From positions 186,001-250,000 of the forward strand of contig JAFEMH010002598.1 of NCBI GenBank assembly GCA_022495995.1: 64,000 bases of DNA, given 5' to 3'. The translations under genes were made by a program, and so were the position numbers. This document shows, in pieces, positions 45,872 through 58,525 of this stretch; the stretch's first letter is position 1, and every line of letters starts with the position of its first letter. The notes beneath the pieces were generated by a model, which was not told the origin of the DNA, made no database searches, and was given only the letters and a program-made list of their open reading frames with translations. The stretch comes from Adenophora triphylla var. japonica. Taxonomy: Eukaryota; Streptophyta; Magnoliopsida; Asterales; Campanulaceae.

Positions 45872-46631
45872 GATTTTTCATTCCTTTTTCCTTTTGTAAT
45901 AGCTTGTTAGGGCCTGTAATTTCTTTTGAAATATTAATGAACAAACCCTTGTTTTAATTCATAGTTTCAATGAATTGTTGGAGTGTTTGTTTGTATGCTA
46001 TGCATATGCACAAAACTTGTGAAGGTGGAATCCGAGGAAGGTCCCCCGTTCCCTGTTATAAAATGGTTAGGCCGAGGTGATGTCCTTCGGCATTAACTGT
46101 GCTTTTAAGTCGTATAAGCCGAGGAAGGTCTCCTCGGCTCTGACTGTTAGGTGATTTCTTCTTTTTCGTCTCCTTATGTCGAGGAAGATGACTCGTGCGC
46201 GGAGTTTCGGAACGTGATGCCTTTTAGTCGTAGTGATAAGGTGTTTCCTTGTCTTGACGTGAGGCAAGTCATTAGGTCGAGGAGAGATCCTCGGTCTTGA
46301 CTGTGATACTTGTAATCCTGGAATCAAGGTGGACCCTAGTCAGGATGTAAGGTAAGCCATTAGGCCGAGGAGGACCCTCGGTCTTGGCAGTTAGGAGCCT
46401 ATAGTCATTGATTCAAGGCGGACCCTTGTCAAGACGTAAGGCGTGTATTTTGACGAGTCGGGGATCAGATCCTCGTCTCCTAGTGTTTGTGCTTGGAGTT
46501 GATAGTTGCTTTGCAGGTTGGAAGAAGTTGTTTTCATAAACTGAAACGCGATTACATCGAACTGCAATCCTATCGAACTAAAAAGTAAAAGGCGGGAAAC
46601 AAGAAACTAATCTATTGCAAAATAAACTAGA
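45872..46631. repeat. Tat internal spacer with degenerate GCCGAGG repeats
   Basis: Between the antisense ORF and the integrase end, units like TTAGGCCGAGGAGGACCCTC and AAGCCGAGGAAGGTCTCCTC recur several times from 46020 to 46480, often as inverted GCCGAGG/CCTCGGC pairs. Not coding. Confidence 0.5.
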
Positions 46632-49600
46632 CTAGTGATAATATTTTCTAAGATTGTCGGAATGCCATGGGTGCTTGAGCTTCTTCCCCTCCTTAGTCTT
46701 TAATCTGTAGGTCCCTTCACGAATGACATGAGTGATGATATAAGGACCTTCCCAATTTGGGGAGAGCTTGTTTTGTTCTGCTTTCCGACCGGTTGCTTCA
46801 ATTTTTCTAAGTACCCAATCACCTACTTGGAATACTCTTCTGATGACCCTCTTATCATGATATGCCTTGGTCCTTTGCTTGTAGTTCACCATCCTCATCT
46901 GTGCAGCTAGTCGTTTTTCATCTATCAGGTCTAGGTCTAGGAGCCTATTAACCTTGTTGATTTGCTCATCATAATGGGAGTTTCTCACAGTAGGGATGGC
47001 CATTTCAGCCGGTGCCATAGCCTCAGAACCGAAGGTTTGTGCGAATGGGGTTTCCCGGTTGGCCCCGGGTGGTTGTGCGAAACAACCCGTAAGGCTAGGG
47101 AAGTTCGTCCAACCATCTACCCTCGCGTCCTTGAGGTTCTTGGTAAGGGCTGTTAGGACCGGTTGTTGGTAGCTTACGCTTGGCCGTTGCCTTGGGAATT
47201 ACGCTGGCGAGGATTTTGCATGGCAGACTTTGACTCTTCCCAATTCTGTTGTAAATGTCGTACAGAACTGGAGTCCGTGATCAGAGACAATTGTATGGGG
47301 GAGGCCAAATCGACACCAGATGTAGTCGTGGATGAAGTTAATTGCGTTCTCTTCCGTTATCTTGGCCAATGCCTTTGCTTCTATCCACTTGGAGAAATAA
47401 TCAACAGCTACGATGACGTACTTGCAATTATTACGGGCGGGAGGGAAGGGTCCGATGATGTCGATCCCCCACATATCAAATGGCAACGTAGGTATCACAA
47501 GTGTTTGTTCAACTGCCGGTAGTCTAGGAATGTCAGAGAATCTTTGGCACTTATCACATTTTCTAACATAGGCGTGCGCGTCCTCCCTTAGGTTTGGCCA
47601 ATAGTAACCTAGCGATATGATCTTGTCAGCTAAGGTTCTGGCCCCCGGGTGTCCGCCGCAAACACCTTCATGTACTTCTGCCAAGAGGTTTTCAATTTCC
47701 TTGGGATAGACACACCTTAGCAGGGGCTTATTGAAAGATCTTCGGTAGAGGACTCCGCTCATTACAACGAACCTTGGGGACCTCTTCTTGATAAGCTTAG
47801 CTTGAGCTTCATCTTCTGGGAGTTGTTCCTTCTCGATGTAGTCAATGTAGTCATCGATCCAACATCTCTCCTCTCCATCTAGGAGCATGACTTGTAATCT
47901 TTCATACGCAGGTTCCTCAGCATAAACTACATATGGACTGGTCTTAGATGTAGACACATTCATGGTTGCTAGTTTAGATAGAACGTCTGTGATTTGGTTA
48001 TCTTCCCTGCCTATTTGCTTGAGTTCAAAAAATTCCATCTTCTTCGTCATGTCTAGGACAAGGTCCCTATATTTGGCAAGGGTGGGGTCTTGGGTGTTAT
48101 ACTCTCCCTTTACTTGTTTGACAACAAGTTGGGAGTCACAGAAAGCTGCTACCTTAGTTGCTCCGTAAAAGGAGCCCAACTCAATGCCAAATATTAGAGC
48201 TTCGTATTCAGCTTGATTGTTGGAGGCAGGGAACTTGAAACGTATAGCATCTTGCATGGTGTATTCTCCTTCCGGACTTTCCAGTACAACTCCAGCTCCG
48301 CTTCTTTGTTTTGTAGCAGACCCATCCGTGTATAGAATCCAGCAGTTGGATGGGAGTTCGATGGGAGACTCTTCTCCCTCCGGTGCATTTTGTTTACGGG
48401 AGGTGGGGACATGTTCACCCATGAAGGCAGTCTCAACCATGAAGTCGACTAAAGGCTGTGCCAGGAGGGTCCTCCTTGGTTGGTACGTGATATCAAACTC
48501 CGTGAGAGCGATAGACAAATTTAGGAGACGCCCGGAGCCGTCCAACTTGTGCAGTATTTTCTTCAGTGGTTCGTTCGTATACACGGTGATGGGATGGGCA
48601 GAAAAGTATGCACGTAGTTTCCTTGAAGCAATGACTAGCGCGTATGCTATCTTTTCCACATTAAAGTATCTGCTCTCCACGTCAGACAGTGCCTTAGAGA
48701 CATAGTAGACGGGCTTCTGAATTCCTTCGTCATTCCGAACTAGAACAGCTGCGACAGCATGATCGGTGGCAGCTAGGAATATGTACAGCATCTCACCGGT
48801 AGTCGGACTGCTGAGCAAGGGAGGGGAACCCAAGTACTCCTTCAACCGGAGAAACGCTTCGGAGCATTTGGGAGTCCAGGAGAAGCTCTTGGTACCCTTC
48901 AATACCTTGAAGAAGGGCAGTGACTTTTCGGCGGATTTGGCGATGAATCTTCCAAGGGCCGCTATTCTTCCGTTTAGTCTTTGAACCTCCTTGATGGTGG
49001 TAGGTTCCTTCATGCCAATGAGCGCCTTAATTTTTTCAGGGTTGGCCTTTATTCCCCTTTGAGATACCATGAAGCCTAGGAACTTTCTCGCCGTTACTCC
49101 AAATACGCACTTGCTTGGATTCAGCTTCATGTTATTAGCTCGGAGGTTGTTTATTGTCTCTTCCAAGTCAGGAGCGTGACTGCCCTCCTTGGTCTTTATG
49201 ACCATGTCATCGATATAGGCCTCCATGTTGCGACCTATTTGTGCTTCAAATTCCTTGTTCACCATGCGTTGATATGTAGCACCGGCATTTTTGAGCCCAA
49301 AGGGCATCATAATATAGCAGTAGTTTCCCCCAGGTGTTTGGAAGGCCGTCTTTTCAATGTCCTCTTCCGCCATTTTGATTTGATGGTATCCTGAATAGGC
49401 GTCTAGGAAGCGAGTGTGCGGTGTCCGGCAATGGAGTCGACCAACTTGTCAGTGCAGGAGAGGATAGCTATCCTTGGGGCAGGCCTTGTTCAAATCAGTG
49501 AAGTCTATAAACATACGCCATTTCCCATTTTGCTTCTTTACCATTACTACATTGGCCAACCAAACGGGGTACTTGACTTCACGTATAATTCTAGCGCTAA

Positions 49601-49691
49601 GTAATTTCTGCACCTCTTCTTTAATAGCTTCCTCCTTGTCCCTTGCAAAGTTTCTCCTTATGCAGGAGATAGTCTTCGCCCAAAGGATCAA
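46632..49691 (-). pseudogene. Tat pol: reverse transcriptase, two RNase H domains, integrase
   Basis: RT begins at 49691-49449 (PVWLANVVMVKKQNGKWRMF) and, after a frame break near 49440-49380, continues in a 724-codon frame 49373-47199. That frame holds RT palm AYIDDMVIKT, then the native RNase H (AATDHAVAAVLVRNDEG). A second, archaeal-type RNase H follows (ILYTDGSATKQRSGAGVVL ... NNQAEYEALIFGIELGS ... CDSQLVVKQVKGEY). Next come the integrase zinc finger (HEGVCGGHPGARTLADKI, CDKCQRF) and catalytic Asp residues in WGIDIIGPFPP and HTIVSDHGLQF. The frame fails just after this; the integrase C-terminal region lies at 47018-46632 in another frame (VFQVGDWVLRKIEATGRKAE). Confidence 0.92.
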
Positions 49692-51439
49692 CTTCCCGGG
49701 CGGTGGAGGGCTACTTCTTCATTGATCCCTCTCATGTCTTCGACTCTCCAAGCAAAGACGTCGAGACTGTTTTTCAAGAGGGAGATGATTTTTTCTTTCT
49801 CTTCTGGAGATAGTTGGCCCCCGAGTTTGATTTTTTGTTCAGGATAGTCAGAATTGATGACTACCTCTTCCAGCTCATCTACAGGCTTCATTTCAGGACC
49901 ATCTCGAAATTCCAGAGACTCGATAATAATTTCTCTAATTCTCCTTCCTTCATTGTCGTTCACGTTGAGGCCTTCTTCCTCCATAAGTTCATCAACGTCG
50001 GGAAGATCGACCTTTCCCAAGTCATGGTTGGCCCCCGAGTTCTGGCCGTTGACGAGAACGGGGTCTTTCTCGGAGACGGACGGAACTATACCTTGGTCAT
50101 CTGCAATTTCTTGGACCATAGGTACTTCCTCAGATACAGGTGGAATTGCGCCTTGGTCATCTGCAATTTCTAGGACCATAGGCTCTTCCTCATCATCAAG
50201 TACCTCACGGATATAGCTCATTCTCGAGCTAGTTTCGGTGGTTTTTTGAGATTTAGAGATTTTGATGTTTTCCTCGGGGGTATCTATCTCCACGCTTTTA
50301 GATTTTTTCCGACTCTTGACGACATGCTCCAAGAAGTCTTTGGGGGTCGCCCTCACACATCTAATTCCAACACGAGTGGGAAATTTAACTCATTGGTGAG
50401 GAAGGGAGGCTACCATCCCAAGTTTAGCTTGACTTGGAATGCCTATGATTGCATGATAATCACTAGTCAAATCCATGACTACAAAATTGACATTAGCTTT
50501 GGCTCGGAAGGGGTGTTCACCGAGCTTGAGCTCCGGTTCCACAGTTCCCTTAGCTCCAACCTTATGGTTGGTGAATCCTTCCAGCCTACCATGATATGGC
50601 TCCAGCATAGTGTCTTTCAATCCCATCTGTTGGAAAGCGGAATAGTACAGAATGTCACGGGAGGCCCCCGTGTCCACAAGTAATCTTTCCGATTCCACAT
50701 TATCAATCCGACCCTTTATCACCAAGGGTTGTTCGCGGGCAGCACGGCTCCCTGCCTGTTCGTTGGGGGAAAAACTGATGACCTCTTCCGCCTTATGAAT
50801 CCAAGCAGGCACGTGGTACACTTTGCTTAGTTCATGGATCTGGTCCCTCAGCTTTTTGGTAGAAGTCACTTCTTCACGGATCACGTGTAATTTGGCTCTA
50901 GGAGGTCTACGTTCTCCGTCTTCACTTTTATCATCATCTTCGCTTTCCTCTTCCTTTCGCTTTCGCTTGTTGTCTTTCTTCATGACATAGCGATCTAGCT
51001 TCCCCTCGTCGACCCATCGTTGGATCATTTTCTTGAGGGCCCAACAGCCATCAGTGGTGTGCCCATTGTCGTTGTGGAAGTCACAGTATTTGGAGGTGTC
51101 ACGAGGATACTTTGGTTTATCACTCAGCGGACGAGGAGGTGGAAGATTTACAAGTTGCATGATCTCAGAGATGGGTTTGGTAAGAGGGGTGAACACTTCA
51201 GGCTTCTCGGTACTTCTTGTTCTATTCTTCCCCTTGGGACCCTTACCATTGCCCTTGCCATCGTGGCGAGCGTCGGCCGCTTCTGGTTCCGCCTTGTCGG
51301 ATCCCCTTTTCTTGCTTTTATCTTCAGCCATGGCAATGGCGTAAGCCACTTGGTACAATTCAGACTTGGACTTAGGTTCCCGGGCGGAGAGTTCATAAAT
51401 AAGGGGACCAGATTTCAATCTAGAGTTAAAAGCAGACAA
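49688..51439 (-). pseudogene. Tat gag C-terminus, zinc knuckle and protease
   Basis: The frame 51439-50390 carries a knuckle-like CDFHNDNGHTTDGCW, typical of Tat/Athila gag, a Lys/Glu-rich linker, and an aspartic protease with LLVDTGASRDILYY. A following frame, 50356-49688, is acidic with two EIADDQG repeats and ends in the pre-RT region SLDVFAWRVEDMRGI. A frameshift near 50370 separates them. Confidence 0.85.
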
Positions 51440-51468
51440 TGACCTCCTTCTGTCGGTGAGGCTCTCCT

Positions 51469-52844
51469 CTACGAGTCCGCCATTTTGCCAAATCGGTTGT
51501 AATAACTGAGGGTGGTTTCCCCCTTTCCTTGCTCAATATTGGCAAGGTCGGTCAATCTCATCTTTCTCCTTCCAGTCGTGGCAAAGTGGTTCAGGAACAT
51601 TCTCCTCATGCCTCTCCAGCTATCGATGCAACCTTTTTTCAGCTCACGGAACCAGGTCGGAGGCATTCGGAGAAGGTGCTCGCGAAAGCTTTACAGAGCA
51701 TGTCATCAGCTATAGTGAGGAGGTTCATGGTTTGCTCAAAACTTTGCACATGGTCCTTCGCGTCAGTGGTTCTGTTGTACTTTTCGAAGTTCGGGACCTT
51801 AAAATGAGGATTTGGTGGTGCAGCAGTTATCCTCAGAGAGAACGGACGAGTCGACCAGTCGAAATCATCATCATCAATCTTCTTTCCCATCTCCATGTCA
51901 TCAAGTCTTTGTTTCAATAGTTCTCATTGTTTGGTTTCCACTCCTTTATCACTGCTAGAGCGGGTGCTTCGCTGGGAGCTACGGGTCGATTTATCCTTTG
52001 GGTGACCATTTACCCTACTGTGTTCCCCGTCGTTTCGGTGGCTGTCCCGTTTAGATGGTGCCTTATCACGTCTTGGTTCCAACTCTTGGCCACCAAGTAT
52101 CATTCTATATGGTTTCGGGGTCCTCGATCTAACAAATTGACGAGGACGAGGTCGCGGAGAGTCTCTTCGAGGACGAGGAGAATCATGGGGAGCTCGACGA
52201 GGACGAGGTGATTCGGGACGATGAGGAGCCATGACGAGACGAGGTGGTGACATTCGTTTGGTTAGACTGAGCCATGTCCTTAGGTCCCGTGAATTCACTT
52301 CTTGTTCCCTGGAACTCAACTGGCTTCTCAGATCAACCACCTGATCTTTCTGATTGTTATCCCGAGGACGGGGAGGATCTCGGAGGGCCTGCTTAGGTGG
52401 TACAACAGGATCGAGGGGAGGACCTCATCGCTCACCCTTCTCCCTTCCACGAGGGTTGCCCATCGACGGCAGCATGAATTCAGCCATTGAATGGTCTGGG
52501 TCCAATTGCAAAAGGGCCGCCTGTGTCTCATACATCCTTTGCAATGTCTCCATTTGCTTATGTAGCAAAGAGCGTCGGTCCACGGGTTGAGTTCTCTCCG
52601 TTTGACCGGCGTCGGCATTCTTTGCCATCTTCTTTCCCACTCGCTTCCCACGAGGGCGAGTAGGAAGAGGAAGGTTAGCTCCCTCTCCCTCGGCATTTGC
52701 CTGACCCATAGAACGAAGAGTCATGGCAAGGGGAGGTGGTCCGTCTGGCTGAGGTGGAGGAGGAGGAAGTTCCTCGGCACCTGGGTTAACCCCATTCACT
52801 TGGGTTTGTTCCTCAGCAGTTGCACTTGTGAATTGTCCATCCAT
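51469..52844 (-). pseudogene. Tat gag N-terminal part, frameshifted
   Basis: ATG at 52844 (MDGQFTSATAEEQTQVNGVN) opens a Pro/Arg-rich N-terminus. Successive frames 52340-51924 (Arg/Ser/Pro-rich), 51917-51639 (PNPHFKVPNFEKYNRTTDAK, the gag core start) and 51666-51469 (WRGMRRMFLNHFATTGRRKM) complete it. At least three frame changes are needed to join them. Confidence 0.8.
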
Positions 52845-53154
52845 TGCGAATCAACAACAAATTACCAAAAGTGAAAATTTCCAATAGATCCAAATTTCTG
52901 GCCAAAATTAGGACAAATTTTGACCGCAAACAATAAACTGCAAATTGTGATTTTTCCAACACAAAAATTCCGGCCAAGAAATTAAAGCTCGAGGGCGTCG
53001 AAAGCTGCGGTCCCTAGAGAAATTGATACGAGCAAGAACGGAACAGAATTTTCCGGTGAGTTGGAACAAATCCAGCAAAAATCTGGCTTCAATGTGAGCT
53101 TTTTCCAGGCCAAACAAAGGGTGTTTGAATCGACTTTCCGGCAATGGAACCAAT

Positions 53155-53944
53155 TGATGATGCCAAAATCGTCAAATCAGCCCAAATCCAAGCGTTCGGA
53201 TGCTCCGGAGATTGCAAGGCCTGAAAATAAGAGAAAACACGTAAACTAAGCCGGGGCGTCTCCGGCTAAAGGCCCTCCGGCGTGAGAGTAAGTTCACGAT
53301 TTATGTATGAGAAACTAAATTGACATAGTTTTTGTATTGTAAAAAGTAACGTACCAAATAATGAGTCATAGGGCTTGTATTTATAGAGATTGATTGATAG
53401 AATCCATGTTGAAGTGAACTTGTTAAGAGATAAGATATAATCCTAAGAGAATTATATCTGTTAAGGAGTCATTGTTTGACTTGAATTGGTGTAGGTGGTT
53501 ACAATCCTGATTGGATCATAACTGTTGAATCCTTGTTTGAATAGGATTGTACGATCTGCTAGCCGGAACGCCGAGGAGCACGAATTCCTTATCTCGGCAA
53601 TGGCAAGTAAGCCGAGATGCGTGATTCTTCTTCCTCGTCATTTGATGATTGGTCGACATGTGAATATGTCGGGATGAATGATTCTGTCTCCTCGTCATTT
53701 GAGGATATGCCGAGGTAAGAACTTTTCTCTCCTCGTCACTTGTGATATCTCGGAGCCTGGTGAGCCAAATATGAAGAGTCCGTTGTCAAGCTAAGGCCGA
53801 GGAGATGCTCCTCGGCATACGAGGAGGGTACCTCGGCCCTTGTAATTGAGCATTGATACTTGTGTATTGGATTATGTTTATGGCCCAATCTATTTGGGCT
53901 CAAGCTGGGCAAGCCCATGTTCATATCTCGATTTATACTGTTCA
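53155..53944 (-). repeat. 5' LTR of the Tat element
   Basis: 790 bp, the same length as the 3' LTR, with about 30 substitutions between them by eye. Followed on the minus strand by the PBS-like TTGGTTCCATTGCCGG (53155-53138 region). Confidence 0.93.
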
Positions 53945-54230
53945 AAACCTAAGTCAAATCATTAAGTAAATTATATAATTTTGTATTTAAAACTAAATAA
54001 AATGTTAAACGCATAAGAATATCGTTTAGTAAATTAAGCAAAACAAATTAAAGTGAAAATGGAAATGGAAATGGAAATTGAAATAATCAATTGGAACGAG
54101 AGCATCCAGGATAATTTGGAAAAAAAATGGATGTGTCAAACAAATTAGAAAGTTAAGTCTCTGAAAACCTTCTGTATACCATTTTAAAGGTTCTGTTTAT
54201 CAATCTAAAAAGTTTTGAATATCAATATTT

Positions 54231-54640
54231 AAAAGATTTGTTGGTTATAAACTTTTTCAAATATGCTTGTTAATTTATAATAAAAAGTCTTTATTATTAA
54301 TATTCAAAAATCTTTAACATTAATATTCAGAAGGTTTGTTGGTTATAACCTTTTTCAAATTCGCTTGTTAATTCATATTTAAAAAACTTTAATATTGATA
54401 TCCAAAAACTTTTAATGTTGATATAAAAATATTTGTTAATCATGACCTTATTCAAATATGCTTGTTAATTTATATCCAGAAGACGCTAATAATGTTACCC
54501 AGAACCCTTTATGCTTGATAGAAGGTTTGTTGGTCATGATTTTGCTCAAATATGCTTGTTAAATTATATTCAAAAGACTTTAATATTATTATTAATAAAC
54601 ATTTGAGCTTGATATCTAAAAGATTTGTTGGACATAGACC
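54231..54640. repeat. Degenerate tandem repeat, about 97-bp unit, four copies
   Basis: Units begin near 54233, 54331, 54429, 54521 and 54619 with AAGGTTTGTTGGTTATAA-like text, followed by TTCAAATATGCTTGTTAATT and an AT-rich AAAAGACTTTAATATTAATA part. Confidence 0.75.
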
Positions 54641-55002
54641 CAACACGCACGAAATTTCACTTATATACAAAAATGTCACTGCACACGAAGTTTCACTAAT
54701 TTACAAAATCTCATCGCATATTTAAAATGCATTTTTCTAATTACTAGAAAAAACACGTTTTTACTGGATATTCATCGGATCACAGACCAAACAGATTGAA
54801 CGACCACGTGCCAATATCCGACCTGCGATGAATCGTTAGGTCCGACCTAGATTCTTACGGGCCACCCAGGCGGGTTAGTATGCGGGCTCGACTTACCGAA
54901 AAAAAAGTTACGAGCTACATGTAACAAAAGCACGCATATAAGGATAGCAAAAAAACCCAAATTTGTTCATAAATCGAAAAAAGCCCGATCTCTATTAATA
55001 TA

Positions 55003-55281
55003 CTCCCCTCCGTCCCGCTTGAAACTGTACAGTTAGTTACTGTTTGCGCGGGGATTAAGGAAAAAAATAATGATATAAATGTTGTGAGTGTAAAAGTAAA
55101 ATAGGAGAGAGAATGAGTGGAGGGAATAGTAAATTATAATGGCGTTGTGAGTATTAAAATAATGTAGGAGAGAGAATGAGTGGAGGAAATAGTAAAGATT
55201 CTTTGCCATTTTAGGAAGTGTGCAATTTATAATGGAACGCCCAATGAGGAAAGTGTGCAATTTGTAGCGGGACGGAGAGAG
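55003..55281. mobile_element. Stowaway-like MITE, 279 bp
   Basis: Ends CTCCCCTCCGTCCCGCTT and AGCGGGACGGAGAGAG, flanked by TA. The interior has a doubled GGAGAGAGAATGAGTGGAGG unit, as in the copies at 40641 and 58170. Confidence 0.8.
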
Positions 55282-55838
55282 TATAACTTTATTTATATAA
55301 TATTCTAAATATTTATATTACTTATATATAACTTCAATTTATGTTTGATAATATAATTAATTTTTTTTATGTGTATACACAATGTTATAAATCTCTCTCT
55401 TATTAAGATAAAAAGATAAATTAGCATTACCTAATGAAATGAAATACAGTGATTTTTAATATCTAAACGATATGGGGCTGGACGGGTTCGGGTTTTACGA
55501 TAATAGGGCGAGGCGGGTTCGGATTTCGAAAAAAGAGCGGGTTTGGAAATGCCAAACCCGTCCTGAAAACGCCCGGTTGCCATCCAATCCAACACGCAGA
55601 CCTACCCAGCGTCATAGCAAATGCAAAACGTATTGCTGGTGCCAGCCACAGAGTCCAAATTGGGGCAAATTCAGTAAAATCAAGCAATTTCGATGCAAAA
55701 AGAGAAATAAAAAAGAGATTGAAAATCAAGGGTTTAAGCTAAAATTGGCGAATTGAACTGCTGATACACAACACCCTTCTGGTTCTTGATTTTCATCATC
55801 ATCATCTTCAGCTCACAAACCCACAAAGCAAACTGGCG

Positions 55839-58454
55839 ATGGTTCCATTCTCCACATGGATCCGCTACATGGCACACAAATTCGATTATTCACTCTCCCT
55901 ATGCCTCAAGGTATTGCTCTCTACCCCTCCTTCCCGTCAAGATAATTTTCCGATTTGTTTTCCAAGATTTTTCTTTTTGCAAATGGCCAGGTGTTTTTCA
56001 TTGATTCTCTGGCTTGATTTTGTAGATGGGGTTTTGTTTATTTGTAAGAAATTTACTGGGGTTTATTTGAATTCTTAGTATTAATTGATCTTTAGTGTTA
56101 TTCATTTAGTAATTTAGGTTAGCCTTGAAACTTGAAATGTTGAATCTTGAGTATTGACATATGCAGACTCTTTTGTATGCTTTGTATTTGTTAAATTTGT
56201 CAATGATCATACCAGGTAATAGTGGGTTCTGGCCTTCTGGGTTTGGTTTGTTTGAGTGTGTTGTCAGCAGTTTTAGTTAACGGAAATCATTAGATCTATG
56301 TGCATTATTATCATTATGGTTATTATTCACGAAGTTTAGTTTTGTGGTTCAGATTTTTCTAAATTCTCTTAAACTCTGCAGTATTTGTTTGTTTATTGAT
56401 AAACATTTGTCAATGATCGTGAAAGGCAGTATTAGTGGTATTCTGTGGTTTTGTTTATTTTGGGAGTTGACATAAGTGTGGTACTTCTACTCCCTCCGTC
56501 CTTAAATGAATGCCCATTTTTTTATTTTAAGGGACATTTGAGAAATTTGATTTTTAACCATTTTTAGTGGCATAAGTACATAAATACCATTAATAATCTC
56601 ACCGTATTACAACATGATCGTAAATGTGAATTAGAAGACATTCATTTTGAGACAATTTTCTTGGAATATCAGATGTTTCTAATGCCTTACGCATTTGTTT
56701 TGTATCCCAACTTACTTGGGAAAGGGAGAAAATGAAAACAAAAGTTCATTTTAAAACATTAAGTTACCTGTACTTCGTCTTGAGTGAGACATCTCTAAAA
56801 TATGAATCCTTAGTTTGAACCTTTATGCTTGACTAAACTAGGTAGGGCTTTAATGCACCTTAAGCTTGGCCTTAAATATTTAGCCTTGAAGTGCCAGGTT
56901 CTGGCCCTGCCCTAGTCATTTCATGATCTCATCTATCTTTGTAAAAATATATGATCTTTTTGAAATTCAAAATTGTTCACAACGCTTGTACATTAGAAGA
57001 TAGCACATGTGCTATTATGGATCATGTATCATCACTCAATGATGATACATGATCTATGTGCATTATTATCATTATGGTTATTATTCACGAAGTTTAGTTT
57101 TGTGGTTCAGATTTTTCTAAATTCTCTTAAACTCTGCAGTATTTGTTTGTTTATTGATAAACATTTGTCAATGATCGTGAAAGGCAGTATTAGTGGTATT
57201 CTGTGGTTTTGTTTATTTTGAGAGTTGACATAAGTGTGGTACTTCTACTCCCTCCGTCCTTAAATGAATGCCCATTTTTTATTTTAAGGGACATTTGAGA
57301 AATTTGATTTTTAACCATTTTTAGTGGCATAAGTACATAAATACCATTAATAATCTCACCGTATTACAACATGATCGTAAATGTGAATTAGAAGACATTC
57401 ATTTTGAGACAATTTTCTTGGAATATCAGATGTTTCTAATGCCTTACGCATTTGTTTTGTATCCCAACTTACTTGGGAAAGGGAGAAAATGAAAACAAAA
57501 GTTCATTTTAAAACATTAAGTTACCTGTACTTCGTCTTGAGTGAGACATCTCTAAAATATGAATCCTTAGTTTGAACCTTTATGCTTGACTAAACTAGGT
57601 AGGGCTTTAATGCACCTTAAGCTTGGCCTTAAATATTTAGCCTTGAAGTGCCAGGTTCTGGCCCTGCCCTAGTCATTTCATGATCTCATCTATCTTTGTA
57701 AAAATATATGATCTTTTTGAAATTCAAAATTGTTCACAACGCTTGTACATTAGAAGATAGCACATGTGCTATTATGGATCATGTATCATCACTCAATGAT
57801 AACTCTTTGACATCAAACAAGCTTAGTCCTGAGTCATACTATAAAATACCACTACTCATGCGGCACATAGTGTTCGATTTGAATGATATTTCTCTCAAGA
57901 AGATTGTATATGAGGACACTTCAATCAATTATTGCAAGTCAACTTCTTATGGTATATTAATTAAATGCAGAGCTACAATGGAGGTCAAATAAATCAGAAA
58001 GAAGTAGGGGATTACATGTTCAAAAACTTTTTTCTTGGAAAAATGACATACCTGCATTTGAACAAGGGAGAGGAGATGGCTCCAACTATAGCAGCGGAAG
58101 GAGGAACTCTTCTTGTCCGGAAACTACCAGAGGTAGATCCGAGGTAAGTGCGTTAACCTCTGGAATATACTCCCTCCGTCCCACGTAACTGTGGACCAAC
58201 TTTTTGGGTGTGAGAATTAAGGAAAAGTATGAGAGAGAAATAGGTGGAGGAGGTGTTTGTGAGTATGAAAAATTAAATAGGAGAGAGAATGAGTGGGAGG
58301 AATAGTTAGGAGAGAATGTTGTGAGTGTAAAAGTGAAGTAGGAGAGAGAATGAGTGGGTGAAATAGTGAATATTCTTTGCCATTTTGGGCAGTCCACACT
58401 AATGTGGGACGTCCCAAAATCGAAATAAATCCACACTTACGTGGGACGGAGGAA

Positions 58455-58525
<71 letters not shown>

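Larger units (their letters stand above)
41454..53949 (-). mobile_element. Full-length Tat-lineage Ty3/gypsy retrotransposon with antisense ORF
   Basis: Flanked by AAACC at 41454-41458 and 53945-53949. Two 790-bp LTRs (41459-42248, 53155-53944) start TGATGATG and end CTGTTCA and differ at roughly thirty positions. Orientation is minus: a GGGGGCAC polypurine tract abuts the left LTR, and a PBS-like TTGGTTCCATTGCCGG abuts the right LTR. Order in the sense direction: gag, protease, reverse transcriptase, RNase H, a second RNase H, integrase, then a long segment with an ORF on the opposite (plus) strand. Dual RNase H and an antisense additional ORF are hallmarks of plant Tat elements. Frameshifts in gag, RT and integrase show this copy is inactive. 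Confidence 0.93.
53950..55838. other. Intergenic stretch before the S26-like gene
   Basis: AT-rich DNA with a 97-bp tandem repeat (54231-54640) and a MITE (55003-55281), then the 5' flank of the gene at 55839. No other gene is supported. Confidence 0.5.
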
